From RGIG3009 sp045601465 (lineage in GTDB: Bacteria; Bacillota; Clostridia; Oscillospirales; Acutalibacteraceae), in NCBI GenBank assembly GCA_045601465.1, contig JAZRZU010000015.1:1-13447 (forward strand): a stretch of 13,447 nucleotides of DNA. The letters run 5' to 3'. Below are positions 5,909 through 13,328 of the stretch, in pieces. A program made the position numbers and the translations under genes. The stretch's first letter is position 1; each line of letters begins with the position of its first letter. Under the pieces are notes generated by a model. The model was not told the DNA's origin. It did not search any database and saw only the letters and a list, made by a program, of their open reading frames with translations.

Positions 5909-7362
5909 GTATTATCAAACAGATTGCGCCGATTGTGCAGGATTCTGTAAACGATGCATTAGGCGGAGCGGCGACATTTTCAACACCGCTAAACACGTCG
6001 GATTTTGTCCGAATGGGTGAAACGTTGGGCGAAAACAATTTATATGATGCGTGGTTTAAAAGCCTTGTGAATCGCATTGTAAAAACGATCTTCGCCGTCC
6101 GCCGCTACGATCCGCAGAGCCGCGGCATTTTACGCGACGAGGACGAATTCGGCGCATTCAAACAGAAGGTTCACTACCACCTTGCCGGAGCCGTAGACAA
6201 CCCGGCGCACAATATCCCGCAGACGGACGCAGACACCGGCGCGGTAACATACAATCAGACAAGCCCGTATGATGTAAGTACAACGCTGGAGGTAACGGCG
6301 CTTATTTTCGGTGGGCAGGGCACATGGTCGGTTGAAATCGTTCGTCCTTCGGAACAGATTAAAACCGCGTTTGTAAACGCTGCCGAAATGGCTGCATTTA
6401 TCGACGGGATTTATGTCTACATCGAAAATTCCCTTTCGTTGGAGATCGAGCGCGTCGAGGCAATGGCAGACAATACCGGTATTGCTTATACTTGGCAGCG
6501 CGGCAAGTCACGCAACCTTTTAGCAGAGTATAACGCAACCCTTCCGGGTGGATCTACACCGCTGACGGCTGCCGGGGCGCTTACCAGTGCAGCGTTTCTT
6601 CGCTTCGCTGGTTTACAGATCCGCAACACGCTTAAATATATGCGCCGTATGACGACGATTTTTAACGCTGGTGGGCTGCCGAAATTTACACCGGACGACC
6701 GCGTCGTTGTGGAAATGCTTACCGATTTTGTGAGCGCCACGGCAACAAATATGGAATCTGACACCTACCATAGAGAATTAGTAGAGCTGCCGGGATACCG
6801 GGAAATCGAATATTGGCAAAGCCCGGGCGCTAACTTTGATTTTGCGGACAATTCAAAAATCAGCATTCAGAATGATTCACTTATTTTAGACGCTGAGGAT
6901 CCGAGCGACGAGGGCGAAGTGACGCAGGGCGGCATTATTGCCTTTATCAAAGATATCGACGCGGTAGCGGCTAACTTTGGTTATCGCCGCTCGTGGGAAC
7001 ACTACAACGAACGCGACGACGTTTACGTTCACGGAGAGCAGGCACGCAAGGGCTACGCCGTAGACCCGAATGAGAACATGGTTGTCTTTTATGTCGCCGA
7101 CCAGGCAGGCGTCACGCTGACTTTATCCCACGCCAGCAGCACCAACACGGCGACGAAAACCGAGTTTAACAAGGCATACAAGACAACCGTGGCAGCGGAT
7201 GACGGCTACACCATCAGCGCGGTTAGCGTAACGATGGGCGGCACGGATATTACCGCCACGGCCTACACGGCAGCGACCGGCGTTATTGAGATCCCGAAGG
7301 TAACCGGTGACGTTGCTATTTCAGTAACCACCGCAAGCGGCGCGAAGACCGCAAAGAAATAA
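5905..7362 (+). CDS. Major capsid protein with C-terminal Ig-like domain (485 aa)
   Basis: It has the size and position of phi29 gp8 (448 aa), between the scaffold candidate and the connector. Residues 1 to about 390 would form the HK97-type shell fold, with an amino end like other gp8 relatives (NTSDFVRMGETLGENNLYDA). From about residue 400 the composition changes to Thr/Val/Gly-rich beta sequence (ADDGYTISAVSVTMGGTDIT, then GVIEIPKVTGDVAISV), an Ig-like or BIG2-type domain of the sort found on phi29 gp8 and many Firmicutes phage proteins. That domain would lie on the capsid surface. The ribosome site is AAAAGGAG (5887-5894). The start overlaps the previous stop (ATGA). A strong GC hairpin follows, consistent with high expression. 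Confidence 0.85.
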   Translation: MSIIKQIAPIVQDSVNDALGGAATFSTPLNTSDFVRMGETLGENNLYDAWFKSLVNRIVKTIFAVRRYDPQSRGILRDEDEFGAFKQKVHYHLAGAVDNPAHNIPQTDADTGAVTYNQTSPYDVSTTLEVTALIFGGQGTWSVEIVRPSEQIKTAFVNAAEMAAFIDGIYVYIENSLSLEIERVEAMADNTGIAYTWQRGKSRNLLAEYNATLPGGSTPLTAAGALTSAAFLRFAGLQIRNTLKYMRRMTTIFNAGGLPKFTPDDRVVVEMLTDFVSATATNMESDTYHRELVELPGYREIEYWQSPGANFDFADNSKISIQNDSLILDAEDPSDEGEVTQGGIIAFIKDIDAVAANFGYRRSWEHYNERDDVYVHGEQARKGYAVDPNENMVVFYVADQAGVTLTLSHASSTNTATKTEFNKAYKTTVAADDGYTISAVSVTMGGTDITATAYTAATGVIEIPKVTGDVAISVTTASGAKTAKK

Positions 7363-7400
7363 AGGTACCATACTAACTTTTCCCATATAATACCCGTGCA

Positions 7401-7431
7401 GGGCGGCGGCTTATGTCGTCGCCCATTTTAT
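7401..7431 (+). terminator. GC hairpin after the capsid gene (partial terminator)
   Basis: GGGCGGCGGC (7401-7410), loop TTAT, then GTCGTCGCCC (7415-7424): ten pairs including two G-U, followed by ATTTTAT. The AAGGAG ribosome site of the next gene begins right after it. It is closely similar to the hairpin at 1354-1380. It could raise capsid yield relative to connector by partial termination or by protecting the 3' end. Confidence 0.65.
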
Positions 7432-7445
7432 AAGGAGAGATAAAA

Positions 7446-8384
7446 ATGTTTTTAAGCGAGAATTTTGACGCGCTAAACAATGCTGAGGTGCGTTTTTTCC
7501 AAAAGCGCGGCGGTACCTTCACAAGGTTCTATTCGTTTTGGCGTGACAATCTTTTTGAAAGAGTGATGCGGCTTTTCGTATGGAGAAATACCGACCCGGT
7601 ACCACCGAAAGAAATAGAGATCCGGCTGCACTTAATCGGACATTGTGGCATTGCGGATTTTCGGCTGGACGGATCGGATCCCGACGGGCAGAACGGATTA
7701 ACCGCCTTCTTTGGAAATTTCTACGGCGTCGGAAAATACTTTGATGAGAAACCCTTTTATATGTTACGTTGCCCGATTTGGGCAGGATCCGCCAAGATCG
7801 GGGAAGAGTGCGAAACGATCAGTAACAACGCGCTCAGAAACCCCACGATTGAAGTAGTAGACCATTATGCATATATGTTAGCACACGCAGAGGTTACGCT
7901 ATCCGGCGTTTTAATCAATGCCAGGGATGCCGGAGGTGTGCCGGTGGCGACAAGCACAAAGCAGCTTGAAAGTATACAGACCTATCAAAAGAAGGTCTAC
8001 AACGGCGAAAGCGGTGTTGTCACGGATAATGGAGCGCTTGGCGTAAATTATGCCGGTGTTAGCAGGCAGACAAACCAAAACGCGGTTGACATCGTGGAGG
8101 TTCGGCAGAAGCTTCTGAAAAACTTTTATGCAGATATCGGCATCCGGGCCAGCTTTGAAAAGCGAAGCAACAGTGTTGTGTCTGAGGTTGAAGCCGATAC
8201 GTCCATGCTTTTATTAAACAATTCCGATATGCTGGACAGCCGGCAAAGAGGCGCGGAGCGTGTCAATGCTTTATTTGGCACAAACTGGAGTGTCGAGCTT
8301 TCGCCAGAAATACAGTATAATTTAACGGAACCAACCGAAACAACCGGGGCAACCGGGGCGGATGATGCGGAGGTGGCGGAATGA
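7446..8384 (+). CDS. Connector (portal, upper collar), phi29 gp10-like (312 aa)
   Basis: Twelve copies of gp10 form the portal through which DNA is packaged and ejected. The length matches gp10 (309 aa) and the gene sits between capsid and lower collar, as in phi29. Features I associate with this family are the amino-terminal FTRFYSFWRDNLFERVMRLF region, a central helix-rich stretch, and a carboxyl part with SFEKRSNSVVSEVEADTS followed by LDSRQRGAERVNALFGTNWS, matching the conserved end where gp10 relatives have a Gln/Arg-rich helix and an N-A-x-x-G-T-N pattern. The last 20 residues are a Thr/Gly/Ala-rich tail. The ribosome site is AAGGAG (7432-7437). The stop overlaps the next start (ATGA). 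Confidence 0.85.
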   Translation: MFLSENFDALNNAEVRFFQKRGGTFTRFYSFWRDNLFERVMRLFVWRNTDPVPPKEIEIRLHLIGHCGIADFRLDGSDPDGQNGLTAFFGNFYGVGKYFDEKPFYMLRCPIWAGSAKIGEECETISNNALRNPTIEVVDHYAYMLAHAEVTLSGVLINARDAGGVPVATSTKQLESIQTYQKKVYNGESGVVTDNGALGVNYAGVSRQTNQNAVDIVEVRQKLLKNFYADIGIRASFEKRSNSVVSEVEADTSMLLLNNSDMLDSRQRGAERVNALFGTNWSVELSPEIQYNLTEPTETTGATGADDAEVAE

Positions 8385-9655
8385 TTTATTTTGGATCCCC
8401 GAAACGGTCAGTGACGATTGACACACTTTACGCCTATTGTAAACAAAATCAGCAAACATTGTTACCGACCGAAGACTTTGATTTTTGGGAGGGCTACGAA
8501 ACAAATTACCAGAAATTTGATCGGTATTTTTTCCAAAAATTCCGGGCCTTTAAGGTATTGCAGGAATATGGAGAGAACACGACCATAACAGAAATGCTTT
8601 CGGATTGGAAGCAAATAGTTGACGCCCATTTATTCATAAACGCAAAGCGCTATTCGGAATTGTACCGGGTGCAAGTGCTTGCGGCCGATGCTTACGACGT
8701 TGTAAATAACTACGACGTGCACGAGGAGTATGAACGCGACAACACCGGCACGCAGAGTATGAACGAGGGGCAACGGTCGGATTCCACGGCCTACGGCGCA
8801 AAGCAGGACACAAACCAATTTGGGCAGGTGCAGCGTACGGACGTTTACGGCGCGCGGCAGGACACCAACAACACAACGCTTGGATCCCAAACAAGCAGCA
8901 GCACGGAAAAACGCAGCGCGTTTAATAGCGGTCTAACCAACGTTGCCGGTGGTGACATTGAAAACGGATCCCGGCAGGATTCCGCCACCCTTAACACGGG
9001 CGCACATACCGACACGCACACGGACGCGGCGCGGACGGATACTATAAACAGTGGGGCGCATACAGACAATATCACCAAGGGCGCTCAGCTTAATCAGCGG
9101 ACAGACAACCTGAAGGAAGAGAGCACGTTACACCGCTACGGAAATATCGGCGTGCAGACCCCGGCCGACGTGATCGGCGGTCACATTGACTTGTGGACGG
9201 CGTTTAAGTTTTATGAGATGATTTTTGATGAAATCGCTTTAAACTACCTTGTTATCGATGTTGACTTTGATTTTACCGCGTCGAATGCTTCCGGCGGTGG
9301 AGGCGGTGGGGATGCCGAATTATTAGCGGCGATCCGCGCATTATCGGCGCAGTTAGCAGCGGCTCAGGCTTCTATCAATACCAACATGGATAGTGCAGAA
9401 ACCGCGATCCGTGGCGATATCAGCACGGCCGCAACGGCGCTTTCCGGTGATATCAACACGGCAAAAACCGCGATCCGCGGAGACCTTGCCGCGCTGGATG
9501 CGGAGATTTCAACCGATACCACGGCGATCCGTGGAGACATCGACGCAGCCGAAACCGCGATCCGTGGAGACATTTCCACGCTTTCCACCAAGACAACAAA
9601 CGACACCGCCGCGATCCGTGGGGATATTTTGGAGGTGACAACAAATGGCTATTGA
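8381..9655 (+). CDS. Lower collar protein, phi29 gp11-like, with coiled-coil extension (424 aa)
   Basis: Residues 1 to about 300 correspond in size and position to phi29 gp11 (293 aa). The amino part is aromatic and helical (FDFWEGYETNYQKFDRYFFQ) and the end of the core is HIDLWTAFKFYEMIFDEIAL. The middle (about 125-240) is polar and repetitive, with YGAKQDTN, YGARQDTN and two GAHTD units. A Gly linker at about 306-311 leads to an extension of about 115 residues with six units of the type TAIRGDI at 341, 352, 363, 381, 392 and 410 (the second is TALSGDI). This spacing suits a long coiled coil. phi29 gp11 has no such tail; here it may anchor or replace appendages. The ribosome site is CGGAGG (8368-8373). 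Confidence 0.8.
   Translation: MIYFGSPKRSVTIDTLYAYCKQNQQTLLPTEDFDFWEGYETNYQKFDRYFFQKFRAFKVLQEYGENTTITEMLSDWKQIVDAHLFINAKRYSELYRVQVLAADAYDVVNNYDVHEEYERDNTGTQSMNEGQRSDSTAYGAKQDTNQFGQVQRTDVYGARQDTNNTTLGSQTSSSTEKRSAFNSGLTNVAGGDIENGSRQDSATLNTGAHTDTHTDAARTDTINSGAHTDNITKGAQLNQRTDNLKEESTLHRYGNIGVQTPADVIGGHIDLWTAFKFYEMIFDEIALNYLVIDVDFDFTASNASGGGGGGDAELLAAIRALSAQLAAAQASINTNMDSAETAIRGDISTAATALSGDINTAKTAIRGDLAALDAEISTDTTAIRGDIDAAETAIRGDISTLSTKTTNDTAAIRGDILEVTTNGY
9401..9628 (+). repeat. Tandem 33/54-base coding repeats
   Basis: Units starting at 9401, 9434, 9467, 9521, 9554 and 9608 share ACCGCGATCCGTGG-like sequence and encode TAIRGDI (TALSGDI in the second). The intervals are 33, 33, 54, 33 and 54 bases, that is 11, 11, 18, 11 and 18 residues. 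The repeats are alike at DNA level and could expand or contract by recombination or slippage. Confidence 0.85.
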
Positions 9656-9845
9656 AACCTATTTTGAGAACATCGCGGACGCGATCCGGGAGAGGGGCGG
9701 CACGTCCGCCGCTCTCACACCGGCAGCGATGCCACAAGCGATTTTGGATATTCCGGGCGGCGGTGGGGGTGGTGATATTACAATAAACGGTGTTTTTGCT
9801 GATTCCACCCTATACATCGCAACCGTAGAGGAGGTGCTGACATGA
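9645..9845 (+). CDS. Small tail-associated protein with Gly hinge (66 aa)
   Basis: ATG 9645 follows GGAGGTGA (9631-9638) and overlaps the previous stop by 11 bases. Residues 4-37 (ETYFENIADAIRERGG, then SAALTPAAMPQAILDIP) match a short helical motif I know from many gut Firmicutes phage tail and fibre proteins, of the form NIADAIR...G...TPA-MP-AI. Six glycines follow, then a short beta-rich end (DITINGVFADSTLYIATV). In other phages the motif is usually part of a longer fibre, so this may be a free-standing module that joins the collar extension to the next protein. Function beyond a structural role is unknown. Confidence 0.7.
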   Translation: MAIETYFENIADAIRERGGTSAALTPAAMPQAILDIPGGGGGGDITINGVFADSTLYIATVEEVLT

Positions 9846-10381
9846 TAACAAATAACTATCGCAATTTAATAAAAGCATTTTTTGCAGCGGCACCGACAAG
9901 CCGCACATATAATCTGCAAGTAAAACGGGCAAATGGACAGACCCGCTATTTAAATTTGCACGTTGTCAATTCGTGGCCGGTGAGAGTGACCGACCAATTT
10001 ACTACTAACGCAGTAACCGGCGGTGAGGTAGGCGTAGCAGTTGGTAGCGGTACAACACCAGCGACACCGGAAGACTACACGCTGGAAAGTCAGATTACAA
10101 GCGGCATCTCTGCATCCATGACGACGGAACGGGGATTAGATAACTCAGGAAATCCTTATACACAATACACTATCACAATCAGCAACACATCCGCGGCAGA
10201 TGTTACGATTGGGGAAATTGGATGGTTTCAAGCGGTTTCATGTTATAGCCAAAGCGGCAGCACAACACAATCAGTTGATGCGGTGATGTTTGATCGAACC
10301 GTTTTATCTTCACCCGTCACTATTTCCGCCGGTGGTTTTAAGGCGCTGCGCTATACACTAACCGCAACGGATCCCAGCTAA
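9842..10381 (+). CDS. Putative appendage or receptor-binding structural protein (179 aa)
   Basis: ATG 9842 overlaps the previous stop (ATGA), with GAGGAGG at 9828-9834. The protein is beta-rich with many Thr, Ser and Gly residues. VGSGTTPATPEDYTLESQI (residues about 75-93) is a pattern I associate with surface or tail proteins of Firmicutes phages. Later strands (YTQYTITISNTSAADVTIGE, GGFKALRYTLTA) suggest a jelly-roll or Ig-like fold. There is no signal peptide and no enzyme motif. With the preceding small gene it occupies the place where phi29 codes its gp12 appendage, but is far smaller than gp12 (854 aa), so it may be a minimal receptor-binding unit. That role is inference. Confidence 0.65.
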   Translation: MITNNYRNLIKAFFAAAPTSRTYNLQVKRANGQTRYLNLHVVNSWPVRVTDQFTTNAVTGGEVGVAVGSGTTPATPEDYTLESQITSGISASMTTERGLDNSGNPYTQYTITISNTSAADVTIGEIGWFQAVSCYSQSGSTTQSVDAVMFDRTVLSSPVTISAGGFKALRYTLTATDPS

Positions 10382-10393
10382 AAGGAGGGTGTA

Positions 10394-10858
10394 ATGTCGA
10401 TTCAAATTACTTTAATACGGTGCACGGCAGAGAAAGAACGCATAAACAAAGAGCCTTATTTTAATGGTTCGTGGGTTTGTTCCGGTAACTTAAAAGACGA
10501 TACGTCGATCATAAACCCAGTGATCCGTATCAAGAAATCAACACCGCCGCCGAATAACAATTATAATTATATGTATATTCCGGCCTTTAATCGTTATTAC
10601 TTTATCGAAGATATAACAAACGAATCGGTGGATTTTTGGACGGTTCGCGCGAAGGTGGATGTGTTACAAACCTATCAAACCGATATCTTAAATTCTAAAG
10701 TGGTGATCGACAAAACCGAGGAGCCGAACAAGGCAAATTTATATTTTGACGATGGTTCATTTGTCACAGAATCACGGAAATACAACCAGGTGCTGAAATT
10801 TCCAAGCGGTTTACCGCAACAGGGCTATAATATTTTGATATGTGCAGGAGGATTATAA
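10394..10858 (+). CDS. Tail knob N-terminal domain, phi29 gp9-like, split gene (154 aa)
   Basis: ATG 10394 follows AAGGAGGG (10382-10389). The product resembles the amino domain of phi29 gp9-type tail knob proteins: FNGSW near residue 23, the signature YMYIPAFNRYYFIEDI (about 59-74), FWTVRAKVDVLQTYQTDIL (about 81-99), then ANLYFDDGSF and a terminal FPSGLPQQGYNILICAGG. In other members, as I recall them, the chain continues from this GG into the rest of the knob. Here a TAA follows one residue later and a new gene starts two bases downstream. The match is to my memory of the family, not to an alignment. It probably assembles with the next gene's product at the tail tip. Confidence 0.7.
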   Translation: MSIQITLIRCTAEKERINKEPYFNGSWVCSGNLKDDTSIINPVIRIKKSTPPPNNNYNYMYIPAFNRYYFIEDITNESVDFWTVRAKVDVLQTYQTDILNSKVVIDKTEEPNKANLYFDDGSFVTESRKYNQVLKFPSGLPQQGYNILICAGGL

Positions 10859-10859
10859 T

Positions 10860-13316
10860 ATGCCGGTATTAGAATATGCAATAGAAGTTTTGGAGGGTAT
10901 CGCCGCAACCATTGAAGGCGGCGTGTACAACATTATATCTCACACTCCGGTAAACCCTTTAATGCTGGATGAAACGGCTATTGCCCTTTTGGAATCGCAA
11001 GCCGGAACCACTCTCACCCCGTGGGTAAATGATCTCGGCGAGGTGATCGGATACACCGCAAAAGGTGTGGCAAGTGCCGGAAATGGAGCGGCTACCGAAG
11101 TATCTACTTTTGTAAACGTCTTAACCAAAGAAACGATTGTTGACGCAGAAATGGCAGCCGGATCTTATATTGATATGGCAACCGGTGAAGTGGCTTCTTT
11201 GACGGTAGGAGAAACGGTGACCGAAGTAGCAGCAGGGAGCACCGGCGCCGGTCTTCTTGGAATGAGTGTTCCGGCAGCTGGGGCGGCTATTGCGCCGGCC
11301 TTAGGAATTGTTGCCGGTGTAGGACTTTACGCGATCGCACCGGATTTTTGGCAGGCGGTCGCTGATAAACTCATGGAGGCCGGGGAGCTGGTGGGCGGAC
11401 AAGTCACCGCTATTTTTGGAACAGATAAAAAAACATCTTTCAGTGAGACTACGATCGAAATTTATAAAGATGCTTTTTTGCAGGCCGGTTATTTTAATAT
11501 TGGTTATCATGACGCACAATATAATAGCGAGGCAACGTTATTAAGTGAATACTACCGTCTCAGCGTACGCGAAAGCCTAAACCGGTTTTGCGAAACCGCC
11601 GCGCACGAATATGCGTATGATTATTACCCTGCATTTGAAACAGAAAAAACAATTCAGAGTTTTTATCAGCGTTACCCGGAGGAAATGCTAAACGAATACG
11701 ACACCATGATTTTTGATTTCCCTGGAGCGTCTTTAGCAGCGGACATTTACCTTGCCAATTCGAGGACAACCGCGCTAAAAGAAGAAGATGATAAATATGA
11801 ATTGATGCGCGGGAATATTATGCGGCTGATTTACAACCGTATCGCAAACCAAGATAATTTTTATTACAATTTCCAAGGCTCGCAGGAAATAGAGGTTAAC
11901 CTACAACCGCCGACATTCTACGGGCCTTATTCCACCCAGCTTGCGGCGGATCTCGGAAACCGACAAAGCGCGGCATTGTATGTTTATCCTGCTACTGGTG
12001 GAGTGGAAGAAGTGGCCGGATACGCTTTAAACCTTGGAGATTATAATCCGCCGGAAAATGTGCAGGAAGATGCAACGCTGCCGGATGCTAACCCGTTCCC
12101 GTCATCTTATCCCGACTGGGAGCCGAACAATAAACGACAGGATGAAGACTATTATCCGATATCAATGCCAACAGATGATACCACGCAGGCGCCAAGCCAG
12201 ACAGGAGATAACGACAGTGACGAGCAAGAGGACATAATAGCCGACCTCGTTTATAACCCCGATCCTATACCAAAGCCGACGCCTAAACCCGATCCCGATC
12301 CGCAGCCGGAGCCGGAGCCGCAGCCGGAGCCGGAGATTCCGACACCGGTTCCCGATCCCATTGACCCGAACCCCGAACCCGATCCGTCTGATCCTTCGCC
12401 CACACTACCGATTATAAGCGGAATACACGCAACAAAAATGTGTACGATTTACAATCCGACGGATGCAGAAGTGGACGACCTCGGCTCATTTTTATGGGTG
12501 GATAACGTGATTGAGCAAATCCGGCTTATCTTTCAGGATCCTCTGGACGGCATTATATCACTGCATAAAATTTACGCGCCGCCGGTAACAGGAAACCGAA
12601 AAGATATTATCCTTGGATACATTGATAGCGGTGTCGATGCCTTAGAGGTTACCAATCAGTTTACAACGGTAACTTGCGGCAGCGTTACCATAAGCGAAAA
12701 ATACAATAATGTAACCGATTACCCGCCTTATACGCAGGCGCACATTTATCTGCCGTTTATCGGTATAGAGGAAATCGACGTTGCGGAAATTATGGGTGGT
12801 ACGGTTCGTGTACAATACCGGGTGGATGCTTATACCGGGACTTGTGTTGCTCAGATATTTGTAACACGGTCGCCTGATATGAGCACCGAGCAAATGCTCT
12901 ATACGTTTTCCGGGAATGCTTCGCAGACGATCCCTTTGACAAGTGCGAATTTCACCGGATTGGTATCTTCGCTGGTGTCAATCGCAGGCGGTGCAGCATT
13001 TGGCGGTGCAGGCGGCGCTTTATTAGCAGCGGCCGGAGGTCTTTCATCCCATATGACAAGCGTTGGACATAGCGGCAGCATAAGCGCAAACGCTGGTATT
13101 ATGGGCCCGCGTGAACCCTATATCATTTTGACACGGCCGCAAGGATACGACGCAAACGGATATAATAGCATTTACGGTTTCCCCACTAACTTAACCCGTT
13201 ATTTGTCGAATTGCACCGGGTTTACACGCGTAAAAGATGTGTTATATCGTGGGGACGGTACCGAGGCAGAGAAAGCGGAAATTGTAAGCATGTTAAAAAA
13301 TGGAGTAATTGTATAA
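10860..13316 (+). CDS. Large tail protein with gp9-like C-terminal knob domain (818 aa)
   Basis: ATG 10860 is preferred because AGGAGG (10846-10851) lies eight bases upstream; GTG 10842 has no such site. Residues 1-125 are Ala/Gly/Thr-rich. A hydrophobic stretch lies at about 128-160 (APALGIVAGVGLYAIAP). A helical region rich in Tyr and Phe at about 190-330 (NRFCETAAHEYAYDYYPAFE) is unfamiliar. Residues 468-517 are Pro-x repeats. The last 300 residues look like the gp9 carboxyl knob: AHIYLPFIGIEEIDV, VDAYTGTCVAQIFV, a Gly/Ala-rich hydrophobic loop at about 698-732, then GPREPYIILTRPQ and NLTRYLSNCTGFTRV. In phi29 gp9 hydrophobic loops enter the host membrane at ejection. The gene ends 24 bases before the terminator. 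Confidence 0.75.
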   Translation: MPVLEYAIEVLEGIAATIEGGVYNIISHTPVNPLMLDETAIALLESQAGTTLTPWVNDLGEVIGYTAKGVASAGNGAATEVSTFVNVLTKETIVDAEMAAGSYIDMATGEVASLTVGETVTEVAAGSTGAGLLGMSVPAAGAAIAPALGIVAGVGLYAIAPDFWQAVADKLMEAGELVGGQVTAIFGTDKKTSFSETTIEIYKDAFLQAGYFNIGYHDAQYNSEATLLSEYYRLSVRESLNRFCETAAHEYAYDYYPAFETEKTIQSFYQRYPEEMLNEYDTMIFDFPGASLAADIYLANSRTTALKEEDDKYELMRGNIMRLIYNRIANQDNFYYNFQGSQEIEVNLQPPTFYGPYSTQLAADLGNRQSAALYVYPATGGVEEVAGYALNLGDYNPPENVQEDATLPDANPFPSSYPDWEPNNKRQDEDYYPISMPTDDTTQAPSQTGDNDSDEQEDIIADLVYNPDPIPKPTPKPDPDPQPEPEPQPEPEIPTPVPDPIDPNPEPDPSDPSPTLPIISGIHATKMCTIYNPTDAEVDDLGSFLWVDNVIEQIRLIFQDPLDGIISLHKIYAPPVTGNRKDIILGYIDSGVDALEVTNQFTTVTCGSVTISEKYNNVTDYPPYTQAHIYLPFIGIEEIDVAEIMGGTVRVQYRVDAYTGTCVAQIFVTRSPDMSTEQMLYTFSGNASQTIPLTSANFTGLVSSLVSIAGGAAFGGAGGALLAAAGGLSSHMTSVGHSGSISANAGIMGPREPYIILTRPQGYDANGYNSIYGFPTNLTRYLSNCTGFTRVKDVLYRGDGTEAEKAEIVSMLKNGVIV
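12261..12410 (+). repeat. Coding Pro-x dipeptide repeat
   Basis: Short CCNGAN and CCGATC-like units encode alternating proline with Lys, Thr, Asp, Gln and Glu (PKPTPKPDPDPQPEPEPQPE). This is a stiff, extended, acidic linker of about 50 residues joining the unfamiliar N-terminal module to the knob-like domain. Confidence 0.85.
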
Positions 13317-13328
13317 CATTGTTTTTCT

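Noticed and set aside
7386..7391. TATAAT as a promoter for the connector gene
   Set aside because: No -35 element at suitable distance and no extended -10; the following hairpin makes partial readthrough from upstream more likely.
9401..9628. CRISPR array
   Set aside because: The repeats are in-frame coding units of a structural protein without unique spacers.
9393..9638. Alternative frames through the collar repeats giving Arg/Pro/Ser-rich products on both strands
   Set aside because: Their periodicity simply mirrors the DNA repeats of the real gene; none has a ribosome site.
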